DNA of 8,152 nt from assembly GCA_019240015.1 (NCBI GenBank), contig JAFAZB010000254.1, positions 1 through 8,152 on the forward strand. The letters are read 5' to 3'. Shown in pieces: positions 1 to 6,114 of the stretch; position 1 is the stretch's first letter, and the number at the start of each line of letters is the position of its first letter. The notes beneath the pieces are model-generated. The model was not told where the DNA came from. It searched no databases and was given only the letters and a program-made list of their open reading frames with translations. The DNA comes from Solirubrobacterales bacterium. GTDB lineage: Bacteria > Actinomycetota > Thermoleophilia > Solirubrobacterales > Solirubrobacteraceae. The position numbers and the translations under genes are program-made.

Positions 1-259
1 GGAACGACGTGAACGCGAACAACCCCAGGCCGGTCGCGAACACCAGCCGGCGTCCGATCAGGTCGGCCAGCGCCCCCGCGGTCAGCAGCAGCGCGGCGAG
101 GGTCAGCGCGTACGCGTCGATCACCCACTGGATGTCGGAGAAGCTCGCCTTCAGCGAGCTGGCGATCTTCGGCAGCGCCACATTGACGATCGTGATGTCC
201 AGCAGCAGCATGAAGGTCGCGACGCATACCACGATCAGCGTCCACCACTTACGCTCCAT
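1..259 (-). CDS. MFS drug/H+ antiporter, DHA2 (EmrB/QacA) type, N-terminal part
   Basis: The visible 86 residues are the N-terminus of a proton-driven multidrug efflux carrier of the major facilitator superfamily; the rest lies beyond the left edge. A short basic start (MERKWW) leads into a first membrane helix (about residues 7-28). This ends in the motif LDITIVNVALP (20-30), typical of the 14-helix DHA2 branch. QWVIDAYAL (44-52) opens helix 2, and GALADLIGRR (62-71) is the cytoplasmic loop motif A of MFS proteins, with Asp66 and the Arg pair. The ATG at 259-257 gives exactly the usual N-terminus. There is no good Shine-Dalgarno, but TAGGAT lies 9 bases upstream. The gene follows the SDR gene on the same strand after a 56-base gap, so it may also be read from that gene. 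Substrate cannot be told from this fragment. Confidence 0.92.
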   Translation of the reverse strand, partial: MERKWWTLIVVCVATFMLLLDITIVNVALPKIASSLKASFSDIQWVIDAYALTLAALLLTAGALADLIGRRLVFATGLGLFAFTSF

Positions 260-268
260 AAGCGCAGG

Positions 269-274
269 ATCCTA
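269..274 (-). promoter_or_regulatory. Putative -10 box of the MFS transporter gene
   Basis: On the minus strand TAGGAT ends nine bases before the ATG at 259, which puts the expected transcription start within a few bases of the start codon. There is no recognisable -35 box about 17 bases further upstream. The call rests on the TANNNT pattern and on the same arrangement at four other genes in the window. AGGA within it could also be read as a distant, weak Shine-Dalgarno. Confidence 0.35.
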
Positions 275-315
275 GCGAGCGGCCCCGACCGCTCGGCGCG
301 GACGGTGAACGCTTC

Positions 316-1008
316 TCACGCCCGGCCGTACACGGGGATCGCCGCGCCGCTGATCGTCCGCGAGTCCTCTGAGAGCAGGTGTGCGACCACGCCCGCGATC
401 TCGGCGGGCTTCACCCACCGCTCGTGATCTGCGTCGGGCATCGAGGCGCGGTTGGCGGGGGTGTCGATCACGCTTGGCAGGATCGCGTTGCAGCGGATGC
501 GGTCGTGCTTGTACTCGGCGGCCACGGCCTGGGCGAACGCGATCACCGCGGCCTTGGAGGCGATGTAGCCCGCCGCTCCGGGGAACGGCTGCACGGCGGC
601 GCGGCTGCCGACGCACACGATCGAGCCACCGCCCGCGGCGAGCATCGCCGGCAACGCGGCCTCGACGATCAGATACGTGGGGCGCAGGTTGAGGCGGAAC
701 TGTGCCTCGAACTCCTCGATCGGGGTCTCGTGCACGCGTCCGCCGGCGGCGTAGCCGCCGACCAGGTTGACCAGCCCGCGCAGCGGCCGGTCGGCTTGCG
801 CGCTCGCCTGCCGCACGACCTGCTCGACCTCCGACCGCTCGAACAGATCGGCGCGGAGCAGCTCGAGCCGAGGGTGCTCCTGGATCCGCTCGAGCTCGCG
901 TTCGAGCACCCAGGGAACCACGGCCCGCCAGCCGTCCTCGAGCAGACGTGAGACCACGGCGCTGCCGAGTCCGCCGGTTCCACCGGTGACGATCACGGTC
1001 GACTCCAT
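316..1008 (-). CDS. Short-chain dehydrogenase/reductase (SDR), classical type
   Basis: This 230-residue NAD(P)-dependent oxidoreductase has a single Rossmann-fold domain and is slightly shorter than the usual 240-260 residues of classical SDRs. Visible motifs, in order: the nucleotide-binding TGGTGGLG (8-15); Asp54 in the ADLF segment; NLVGG (81-85) where most members have NNAG; Asn107; and the catalytic Ser135, Tyr148 and Lys152 (YIASK). CNAILPSVIDTP (173-184) is the usual PG-type loop in a variant form. All four catalytic-tetrad residues (Asn, Ser, Tyr, Lys) are present, so it should be an active enzyme. The substrate is unknown, and the second beta strand gives no clear NADH/NADPH preference. 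The ATG at 1008 sits seven residues before the glycine motif, as expected. The gene is divergent from the nuclease gene across 38 bases and lies upstream of the MFS gene. A link between the two (for example, export of a modified compound) is only a guess. Confidence 0.93.
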   Translation of the reverse strand: MESTVIVTGGTGGLGSAVVSRLLEDGWRAVVPWVLERELERIQEHPRLELLRADLFERSEVEQVVRQASAQADRPLRGLVNLVGGYAAGGRVHETPIEEFEAQFRLNLRPTYLIVEAALPAMLAAGGGSIVCVGSRAAVQPFPGAAGYIASKAAVIAFAQAVAAEYKHDRIRCNAILPSVIDTPANRASMPDADHERWVKPAEIAGVVAHLLSEDSRTISGAAIPVYGRA

Positions 1009-1029
1009 CGCTGCTGCCGTCCGCTGGCC

Positions 1030-1035
1030 ACTTTA
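1030..1035 (-). promoter_or_regulatory. Possible -10 box of the SDR gene, overlapping the divergent one
   Basis: Read on the minus strand this is TAAAGT, four of six matches to TATAAT, ending 21 bases before the SDR start codon. That would give a leader of about 14 bases. It shares two base pairs with the plus-strand hexamer TATCTT. No -35 is evident; its expected place is inside the nuclease gene. Confidence 0.28.
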
Positions 1036-1039
1036 TCTT
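1034..1039 (+). promoter_or_regulatory. Putative -10 box of the nuclease gene (leaderless)
   Basis: TATCTT ends seven bases before the GTG at 1047, so the predicted transcription start coincides with the start codon. No Shine-Dalgarno precedes the gene. The matching -35 region (about 1011-1016, CTGCTG) is poor. It lies just upstream of the SDR start codon, inside the short divergent gap. Confidence 0.42.
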
Positions 1040-1046
1040 CGGCCTC

Positions 1047-2018
1047 GTGCAAGTGCGGGAATTTGCGGATGGATGTGAAGTCGCTCAGGCGCTCGTGGTG
1101 CGAGACGTTGAGCTGCGCCGTCGGCGCGACGGCGGCGAGTACCTGAAGCTGACGCTCGGCGACCGCACCGGGAGCGTGCCCTCGGTCCTCTGGGACGGCG
1201 TCGCGGACGCCACTCAGGTGTGCCGGATCGGGGAGGTCGTGCATGCGAGCGGGCGCTATTCCGTACACGCGCGGTTCGGACCCCAGCTGGTGCTGGAGAG
1301 ACTCAGGCCAGCGCAGGAACACGAATACGTGAGAAACGAGCTGGTGGACGGGCCTACCCGCGCGGCGAGTCAGATGGAGGCCGATCTACGCGAGCTGCTG
1401 GCGACCGTTCAGAACCCGCACCTTCGCCGCCTGCTGGGTCAGGTGTTCGGCGAGGGCTCGCAAATCTGGGCGCACTACCGAGACGCGCCGGCGGCCAAGC
1501 GCTACCACCAGGCCTACCGCCACGGCCTGCTCGAGCACTGCTTGACCGTCGCCCAGGCGGTCAGCGCGATCTCCGCCACGTTTCCGGGCATCGACCGAGA
1601 CATCGCGGTCACCGGCGCGCTGCTTCACGACATCGGCAAGCTCGAGGCCTACGACGTTCAAGGCGCAGCGATCGAAATGTCCGATCAGGGGCGGCTGTAT
1701 GGGGAGATCGCGCTTGGCTACTACCGGGTCAGGCGTGCGATCGATCGACTCGACGGCTTTCCGGCCGACCTCGAGCACGCCGTGCTGCACATCATCCTGA
1801 GCCATCACGGCTCGCTGGAGCACGGGAGCCCCGTGGTTCCATGCACACGCGAAGCGACGCTCGTGCACATGATCGACAATCTGGGCGGTCGCCTGGGCAG
1901 CTTCGACCGGCTCGAGCGCGAGCTGCCGGCGGGCTCGCAATGGTCCGGGTACGACAAGGGCATCGGCGCGGGCGCCTATTTCGGGGCCCGGATCGACGAG
2001 CAGCGCCGAGTGGCCTAG
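1047..2018 (+). CDS. YhaM-type 3'-5' exoribonuclease, OB-fold plus HD domain
   Basis: This 323-residue protein has the architecture of Firmicutes YhaM/CBF1, a metal-dependent exonuclease acting 3' to 5' on RNA and, in Bacillus, also on single-stranded DNA. An N-terminal OB-fold (about 5-88) carries YLKLTLGDRTG (32-42), the strand-turn typical of nucleic-acid-binding OB domains. A short helical linker leads to an HD phosphohydrolase domain (about 145-300). Its metal ligands are visible as HGLLEH (159-164), HD in LLHDIGK (His194-Asp195), His253-His254 and His274/Asp277 in VHMIDNLGG. Length and motif spacing agree with the family (about 310-330 residues). The GTG start gives the expected short lead-in to the OB-fold. 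No signal peptide is seen, so it should be cytoplasmic, probably in RNA turnover. The pafBC gene follows on the same strand after 102 bases. I am sure of the family; the substrate is inferred from characterised relatives. Confidence 0.86.
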   Translation: MQVREFADGCEVAQALVVRDVELRRRRDGGEYLKLTLGDRTGSVPSVLWDGVADATQVCRIGEVVHASGRYSVHARFGPQLVLERLRPAQEHEYVRNELVDGPTRAASQMEADLRELLATVQNPHLRRLLGQVFGEGSQIWAHYRDAPAAKRYHQAYRHGLLEHCLTVAQAVSAISATFPGIDRDIAVTGALLHDIGKLEAYDVQGAAIEMSDQGRLYGEIALGYYRVRRAIDRLDGFPADLEHAVLHIILSHHGSLEHGSPVVPCTREATLVHMIDNLGGRLGSFDRLERELPAGSQWSGYDKGIGAGAYFGARIDEQRRVA

Positions 2019-2038
2019 CCGCCTCGCAGGGGGTCGCC

Positions 2039-2049
2039 CGGCAGGGCGG
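2039..2049 (+). repeat. Direct repeat copy 1 upstream of pafBC
   Basis: CGGCAGGGCGG occurs exactly twice in the 102-base gap between the nuclease and pafBC genes, here and at 2073-2083. The starts are 34 bases apart, a little over three DNA helical turns. The AT-rich run CAAAACTGTGCAAATTG lies between the copies. It could be a paired regulator site or a chance G-rich repeat. Confidence 0.5.
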
Positions 2050-2072
2050 CCAAAACTGTGCAAATTGCGTGT

Positions 2073-2083
2073 CGGCAGGGCGG
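2073..2083 (+). repeat. Direct repeat copy 2 upstream of pafBC
   Basis: This is the second exact copy of the 11-base repeat, ending 37 bases before the preferred pafBC start codon. Bases outside the 11-mer differ from copy 1, so the repeat does not come from a longer duplication. Confidence 0.5.
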
Positions 2084-2120
2084 GCTCCGGAGTTGGACCA
2101 GGCGCTCCCGATTTTTGTTG

Positions 2121-4232
2121 TTGACTGAGGCCACGGCCACCGAGAAGCTGATCCGCCAGCTGTCGCTGATCTCGTACCTGATGGCTGAGCGGCGGCCCGT
2201 GACCGCGCCCGAGATCAGACGCGATGTCGAGGGCTACAGCGTGATGAACGAGGACGCGTTCGCGCGCCGGTTCTACGCCGACCGCTCGGAGCTGGAGGCG
2301 CTGGGGATCGTGTTGGCGGTGGAGAAGCCGGTCGATGGTCTCGTGGAGCAGGAGAACTACTCGCTCCCACCTGAGAACTTCCACCTGCCGCCGATCGAGT
2401 TCGCCGACGACGAGCTCGCCGCGCTCCACACGGCGCTGCAGCTGCTGGACGGGGAGTTCGCTTACGCGGAGCCGCTGCGGCTCGCGCTGCAGCAGATCTC
2501 GTGGGGCCGTCCCAGCCCGCTCCGGGCGCCGGAGCAGAGCACGGTCGCGCTCGGGATCACCGGCTCGGCCGGGGGCCACGAGATCTCCCAGCGGCTGGCG
2601 AAGATCGAGACCGCGATCTTCCGGCGCAAGACGATTGTGTTCGACTACTACACGATGGAACGCGACGCGGTGGGGACCCGTCGCGTCGATCCCTATCAGC
2701 TGCTCTACCAGGGCGGGCAGTTCTATGTCGTCGGGCGCTCCCACGAGCGGGCCGCGATCCGAGTCTTTCGCCTGTCGCGGATCCGCGGCAAGGTGGGCTA
2801 CGCGACCAAGGCCGAGCACGACTTCCAGCGCCCCGCGGACTTCGATCCCCGGGCGTACGCGAACCGGATCCACTGGCAGTTCGGCGATCCGATCGATACC
2901 GCTGAGGTGTTGATCGGGGACCGGATTGCCTGGCAGATCGAACGGCACTTCGGCCGCTACGGCGAGATGAGGGAGCACGAAGGCGACGAGAACCGAGCGT
3001 TCCTGACGCCATACGCCAATGCGCGGCAGCTGATCGCCTGGGTGCTGGGACTCGGCGAGCACGCCCGGATCCTCGGTCCGCCCGAGCTCGCGGGCGAGCT
3101 CCGGGAGCGCACCTCGCTGCTGATCGAGCGCCACAGCGGCGAACCGCAGATCGCCGCGGTCGCGGAGCCCGGCTCGGTGCCCGCCGACAATGGAGCGCCA
3201 GACGCGCCCGCCGGCGCGCGGGCCGAGGGTGATGATGGCAACGGCCACCACCCCGAAACCGCGATCCGTCCGGAGCGGTTCGCGCGGCTGGTCACCCTGG
3301 CGAGCATCCTGATCGACGCCGGGCGCGCGGGCCGTCGCCTCGACGCGGCGGAACTGTGCAAGGCGCTGAAGCTCTCAGACCAGGAGCTGCGCGAAGACAT
3401 CTCGGTGCTGAACGTGGTCAATTTCGGCGCCGGGACGTATGTGCTGTACGCCGAGATCGACTCCGAAGGTGTGATCGAGGTGGACCCGGAGCCGTACGGC
3501 GATTCGTTCGCGCGACCCGCGAGGCTGTTGCCGGTCGAAGCCAAGGCGCTGGTGGCGGCGATCGACCTGATCGGCGAGCACATCCCCGAGGGCTCGCTGG
3601 CCTCGGTACGCAAGAAGGTGGTCGCGGCGCTTGGCGAGGACCCGGTGCACGAAGGTCTCCAGGTGGCGGCTCCCGGCGGAGACGATGCCGAGATCGCCGC
3701 GGTCGTCTCGCGCGCGATCGCGGGGCGCCAGCGGCTGTCGTTCGAGTACTACAAGGAGAACGAGGACGAGTTCTCGACGCGTCTGGTCGAGCCGTACGCG
3801 TTGATCAACGGCCGCGAGGGCTGGTACGTGGCCAGCTTTGACCCCACCCGGGACAGCGTCAGGCATTTCAGGCTCGACCGGATCAAGTCGGCCACGGTCA
3901 CCGGCGAGCGTTTCGAGCCGCGCCCGGACGTCGACCCCGCCGCCGATGTCGACGGCTGGCCGCGGACCGGCGAGGTTCCGGCCTCCCGCCGGGCCCAGGT
4001 GTGGATCTCGCCCGAGCGCGCTCGGTGGGCCAAGGAAGAGCGCACCGTGATCGACGAGCTCGCCGATGGCTCGGTGATCGTCGAGCTCGGGTTCGCGGGG
4101 GTCGATTGGCTCGTGCGCGAGGTTTTGAAGGAGGCCGGCGACGCGGTCGTGCTCGAGCCACCGGACGCCCGGGATGCGGTCAGGGCGGCCGCGGAGCTGA
4201 TCGCCGCGCGTGCCGAGCTCGTCCGCAGCTGA
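2121..4232 (+). CDS. pafBC: PafBC, natural PafB-PafC fusion, WYL-domain DNA-damage regulator
   Basis: PafB and PafC of mycobacteria form a heterodimeric transcription activator of the LexA/RecA-independent DNA-damage response. Here both are in one 703-residue chain; such fusions are known in other actinobacteria. The N-terminal half has a winged helix (EKLIRQLSLISYL to ALGIVL, about 7-60), close to PafB including VEGYSV and the FYADRSELEALGI pattern. Its WYL domain (about 160-230) has FDYYTMERD from 174, QFYVVG (200-205, no Trp) and FRLSRI (216-221). A Pro/Ala/Gly-rich linker (about 355-384) joins a second winged helix (RFARLVTLASIL from 386). The second WYL domain has FEYYKENEDEF from 541, Trp568-Tyr569-Val570 and FRLDRI from 583, followed by a C-terminal WCX-like domain. 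I chose the TTG at 2121 because PafB homology begins at once after it. TTG at 2115 or 2118 is equally possible, and the frame opens upstream to a GTG at 2058. No proteasome or Pup genes are in view. Confidence 0.88.
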   Translation: MTEATATEKLIRQLSLISYLMAERRPVTAPEIRRDVEGYSVMNEDAFARRFYADRSELEALGIVLAVEKPVDGLVEQENYSLPPENFHLPPIEFADDELAALHTALQLLDGEFAYAEPLRLALQQISWGRPSPLRAPEQSTVALGITGSAGGHEISQRLAKIETAIFRRKTIVFDYYTMERDAVGTRRVDPYQLLYQGGQFYVVGRSHERAAIRVFRLSRIRGKVGYATKAEHDFQRPADFDPRAYANRIHWQFGDPIDTAEVLIGDRIAWQIERHFGRYGEMREHEGDENRAFLTPYANARQLIAWVLGLGEHARILGPPELAGELRERTSLLIERHSGEPQIAAVAEPGSVPADNGAPDAPAGARAEGDDGNGHHPETAIRPERFARLVTLASILIDAGRAGRRLDAAELCKALKLSDQELREDISVLNVVNFGAGTYVLYAEIDSEGVIEVDPEPYGDSFARPARLLPVEAKALVAAIDLIGEHIPEGSLASVRKKVVAALGEDPVHEGLQVAAPGGDDAEIAAVVSRAIAGRQRLSFEYYKENEDEFSTRLVEPYALINGREGWYVASFDPTRDSVRHFRLDRIKSATVTGERFEPRPDVDPAADVDGWPRTGEVPASRRAQVWISPERARWAKEERTVIDELADGSVIVELGFAGVDWLVREVLKEAGDAVVLEPPDARDAVRAAAELIAARAELVRS

Positions 4233-4268
4233 TCGCAGCTTCGCGTGAGCCGGCGCGGCCCGCGCGAG

Positions 4269-4274
4269 TACGCT
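4269..4274 (+). promoter_or_regulatory. Putative -10 box of rmlA (leaderless)
   Basis: TACGCT ends six bases before the ATG at 4281, so transcription would start at or next to the start codon. GTGAGC (4245-4250) is 18 bases upstream and shares three bases with TTGACA. There is no Shine-Dalgarno between pafBC and this gene. If real, rmlA has its own promoter despite lying only 48 bases after pafBC. Confidence 0.4.
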
Positions 4275-4280
4275 CCGGCC

Positions 4281-5354
4281 ATGCACGAGCTGAAGGGGCT
4301 GATCCTCTCCGGAGGACGGGGCACGCGGCTGCGCCCCATCACACACACCAGCGCCAAGCAGCTGGTCCCGGTGGCCAACAAGCCGGTGCTGTTCTACGGG
4401 ATCGAGGCGATGGCCCAGGCCGGCATCGACCAGGTGGGAATCATCATCGCGCCAGAGACCGGGGATGAGATCCGCGCGGCGGCCGGCGATGGCTCGCGGT
4501 TCGGGGTAAAGCTGAGCTACATCGTTCAGGATCAGCCGCTCGGCCTCGCGCATGCGGTGCTGACGGCCGAGCCCTTCCTGGGCGACGCCCCGTTTGTCAT
4601 GTACCTCGGCGACAACCTGCTCCAGGGCGGGATCGAGGACCTGGTGAACGCCTTCCGCACCAACCAGCCCGATGCGCTGATCCTGCTCACTCCGGTACCC
4701 GACCCCGAGCAGTACGGCGTCGCCGAGCTGCGCGACGGATCGGTGGTGCGACTGGTCGAGAAGCCGTCCGAGCCGCAGACGGACCTGGCGCTGGTCGGCG
4801 TCTACATGTTCACCTCGTGCGTCCACGCCGCCGCCAAGGCGATCACGCCATCCCTGCGGGGAGAGCTCGAGATCACGGACGCGATCCAGCAGCTCGTCGA
4901 CGACGGGCTGCGGGTGGAGCCGCACGTCGTCAAAGGCTGGTGGAAGGACACCGGCCGACTCGAGGACATGCTCGCCGCCAACCGCCTCGTGCTCGACACG
5001 ATCGGAGCGCGGATGGACGGCGAGCTGATCGACTCCCAAGTCGAGGGCCGGGTGGTGATCGAGCCCGGCGCCCAGCTCTGGCGCTGCACCGTCCGGGGGC
5101 CCGCGATCATCGGCGCAGGAGCGAGCCTGCGCGACTGCTACATCGGTCCTTACACCGCGATCGGGGAGGCGTGCACGATCGAGAACGCCGAGGTGGAGCA
5201 CTCGATTCTGCTGGCCGGATCCTCGGTCCGCGACCTGGCGGGGCGGATGGAGGCCTCGCTCCTGGGTCGCAACGTCAAGATCGGCCGCGACCTGCGCCAG
5301 CCCCGGGCCTTTCGGTTCCTGGTCGGAGACAACTCAGAGATCGGCATCTTGTAG
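4281..5354 (+). CDS. rmlA: Glucose-1-phosphate thymidylyltransferase, long form (RmlA/StrD-like)
   Basis: The enzyme couples dTTP and glucose-1-phosphate to give dTDP-glucose and pyrophosphate, the entry step to dTDP-rhamnose and other deoxysugars. The 357 residues fit the long form (about 355), not the 290-residue RmlA of enterobacteria. The nucleotide-binding LSGGRGTRLRPIT (9-21) and SAKQLVPVANKP (24-35) are intact. GDN with Asp111 binds the metal, and GELEITDAIQ includes Glu197 and Asp200. The C-terminal third (about 245-350) has the hexapeptide-like turns of a left-handed beta helix, ending in the GDNSEI typical of the long form. The ATG at 4281 gives the standard start; an in-frame GTG at 4245 would add 12 residues with no counterpart in the family. 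No rmlB, rmlC or rmlD is next to it. Some long-form members may prefer UTP or other sugars, so the precise nucleotide is inferred. Confidence 0.92.
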   Translation: MHELKGLILSGGRGTRLRPITHTSAKQLVPVANKPVLFYGIEAMAQAGIDQVGIIIAPETGDEIRAAAGDGSRFGVKLSYIVQDQPLGLAHAVLTAEPFLGDAPFVMYLGDNLLQGGIEDLVNAFRTNQPDALILLTPVPDPEQYGVAELRDGSVVRLVEKPSEPQTDLALVGVYMFTSCVHAAAKAITPSLRGELEITDAIQQLVDDGLRVEPHVVKGWWKDTGRLEDMLAANRLVLDTIGARMDGELIDSQVEGRVVIEPGAQLWRCTVRGPAIIGAGASLRDCYIGPYTAIGEACTIENAEVEHSILLAGSSVRDLAGRMEASLLGRNVKIGRDLRQPRAFRFLVGDNSEIGIL

Positions 5355-5369
5355 CGCGGGCACCAGCCC

Positions 5370-6002
5370 TCATCGCCGGGCTCTGAGTGCCGCCAGCTCG
5401 GCACGCAGCGCGGAGACCTCGGCCTCGAGCGCGGTGAGGCGCTCGGCGAGCGTCCGCTCGGGAACAGGTGGTGCGGAGCGCGCGGAGCTGGGACCCGAGC
5501 CGGGGCCGTCCCGCCCGCCGAGCAAATGCTCGAAGCGGTCCTCCTTCTGCCCGGGGCGGCGCTCGAGCCGGCGAGCATAACCGCGCCCGATCAGTGCCTC
5601 GAGCAGCAGCTCGACGTCTTCGAGCGTGCCGAGGCTGGCCATTCGTTCGCTGCGTGACTTCAGCTCGCCGGCCGTCTGGGGTCCGCGCAACAGCAATATG
5701 CTCAACACCGCGAGCTGCTCGCGGCCGAGCCCGAGGGCCTCCTCCGCCAGGTGGCGATACTTGGTCGCGCGCGAGCCATGGCCGCTGGCCAGGCGAGCGA
5801 CCCCATAGCGGCACAATCGCTGGGCCGCCTCTCTGACCGTTGCTTCGTCGTAGCCGGTGACCGGATCGCGGTTGGTCGACTGGTTGCACGCCAGCCGCAG
5901 GGCGTTGAGCGACAGCGGGTACTGGTCAGGCGTCGTCCAGCGCTTCTCGATCAGGCACCCCAGCACGCGCTGTTCGGGTGCCGTGAGCTCGGCCAGGTGC
6001 AC
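5370..6002 (-). CDS. YceH family protein (DUF480/UPF0502)
   Basis: This 210-residue cytoplasmic protein belongs to a widespread family of tandem winged-helix proteins of unknown function. The family signature is almost complete: EQRVLGCLIEK (10-20), TTPDQYPLSLNAL (23-35) and ACNQSTNRDPV (38-48). The second winged helix (about 90-160) has LSILLLRGPQTAGELKSRS. A Gly/Ser/Pro-rich linker (163-181) leads to a C-terminal heptad-like coiled coil (183-210, ALEAEVSALRAELAALRARR), as in many members. The GTG at 6002 places LTAPEQRVLG at the normal distance from the N-terminus. No Shine-Dalgarno is seen, but TATCCT lies seven bases upstream. Its 3' end converges on rmlA with 15 bases between the stop codons. 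It is divergent from padR across 112 bases, so the operator there could conceivably touch its expression too. DNA binding is suggested by the fold but unproven. Confidence 0.92.
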   Translation of the reverse strand: MHLAELTAPEQRVLGCLIEKRWTTPDQYPLSLNALRLACNQSTNRDPVTGYDEATVREAAQRLCRYGVARLASGHGSRATKYRHLAEEALGLGREQLAVLSILLLRGPQTAGELKSRSERMASLGTLEDVELLLEALIGRGYARRLERRPGQKEDRFEHLLGGRDGPGSGPSSARSAPPVPERTLAERLTALEAEVSALRAELAALRARR

Positions 6003-6009
6003 GGCGGCG

Positions 6010-6015
6010 AGGATA
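6010..6015 (-). promoter_or_regulatory. Putative -10 box of yceH (leaderless)
   Basis: TATCCT on the minus strand, four of six matches to TATAAT, ends seven bases before the GTG at 6002. The expected transcription start therefore falls on the start codon. The -35 region is GC-only and unconvincing. Confidence 0.42.
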
Positions 6016-6077
6016 CGCCGGCTCCCGAGCTTGGGCCCGCGCTGAGCCCGCTGTGCGCCGCGCGACCCGCCATCTCG

Positions 6078-6106
6078 TTGACAGATATATCTCAGTGATA
6101 TATCGT
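6078..6106 (+). promoter_or_regulatory. Promoter of the padR-mmpL operon
   Basis: A perfect -35 box TTGACA (6078-6083), a 17-base spacer and a -10 box TATCGT (6101-6106, four of six matches) form the best promoter in the window. The predicted transcription start, about seven bases on, is at 6113-6114. The GTG of padR is at 6115, so the transcript would have no leader or one or two bases. Confidence 0.72.
6084..6104. promoter_or_regulatory. Operator, probably bound by PadR (two GATATATC palindromes)
   Basis: Two exact copies of the self-complementary octamer GATATATC (6084-6091 and 6097-6104) are separated by TCAGT. The first abuts the -35 box; the second covers four bases of the -10 box. This AT-rich island stands out from the GC-rich surroundings. 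A repressor here would block RNA polymerase. PadR, encoded directly downstream, is the obvious candidate, since this family commonly binds AT-rich inverted repeats at its own promoter. Confidence 0.7.
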
Positions 6107-6114
6107 GGCGCAGC

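Noticed and set aside
2018..2050. Possible hairpin after the nuclease gene (GCCGCC 2018-2023 with GGCGGC 2045-2050)
   Set aside because: A six-base stem around a 21-base loop in GC-rich DNA is expected by chance, and no T-run follows, so I do not call it a terminator.
2069..2091. Resemblance to the mycobacterial PafBC-dependent promoter motif (TTGTCRGTG, 8 bases, TANNNT) upstream of pafBC
   Set aside because: GTGTCGGCA matches only six of nine positions, and the hexamer eight bases on is TCCGGA, with no TANNNT. Self-activation through this motif is not supported.
1386..3251. Long open frame on the minus strand (over 600 codons) across the nuclease and pafBC genes
   Set aside because: It is antisense to two well-supported genes, is Arg/Leu/Pro-rich with no recognisable domain, and arises because stop codons are rare in GC-rich DNA read opposite a coding frame.
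3375..5201. Second long minus-strand open frame opposite pafBC and rmlA
   Set aside because: It has the same mirror-frame character: low-complexity Arg/Asp/Gly-rich composition, no domain, and it crosses the junction of two real genes.
5355..5382. Possible bidirectional terminator between rmlA and yceH (AGCCC 5365-5369 with GGGCT 5378-5382)
   Set aside because: The stem is only five base pairs with an eight-base loop and no T-run on either strand; it also overlaps the yceH stop codon.
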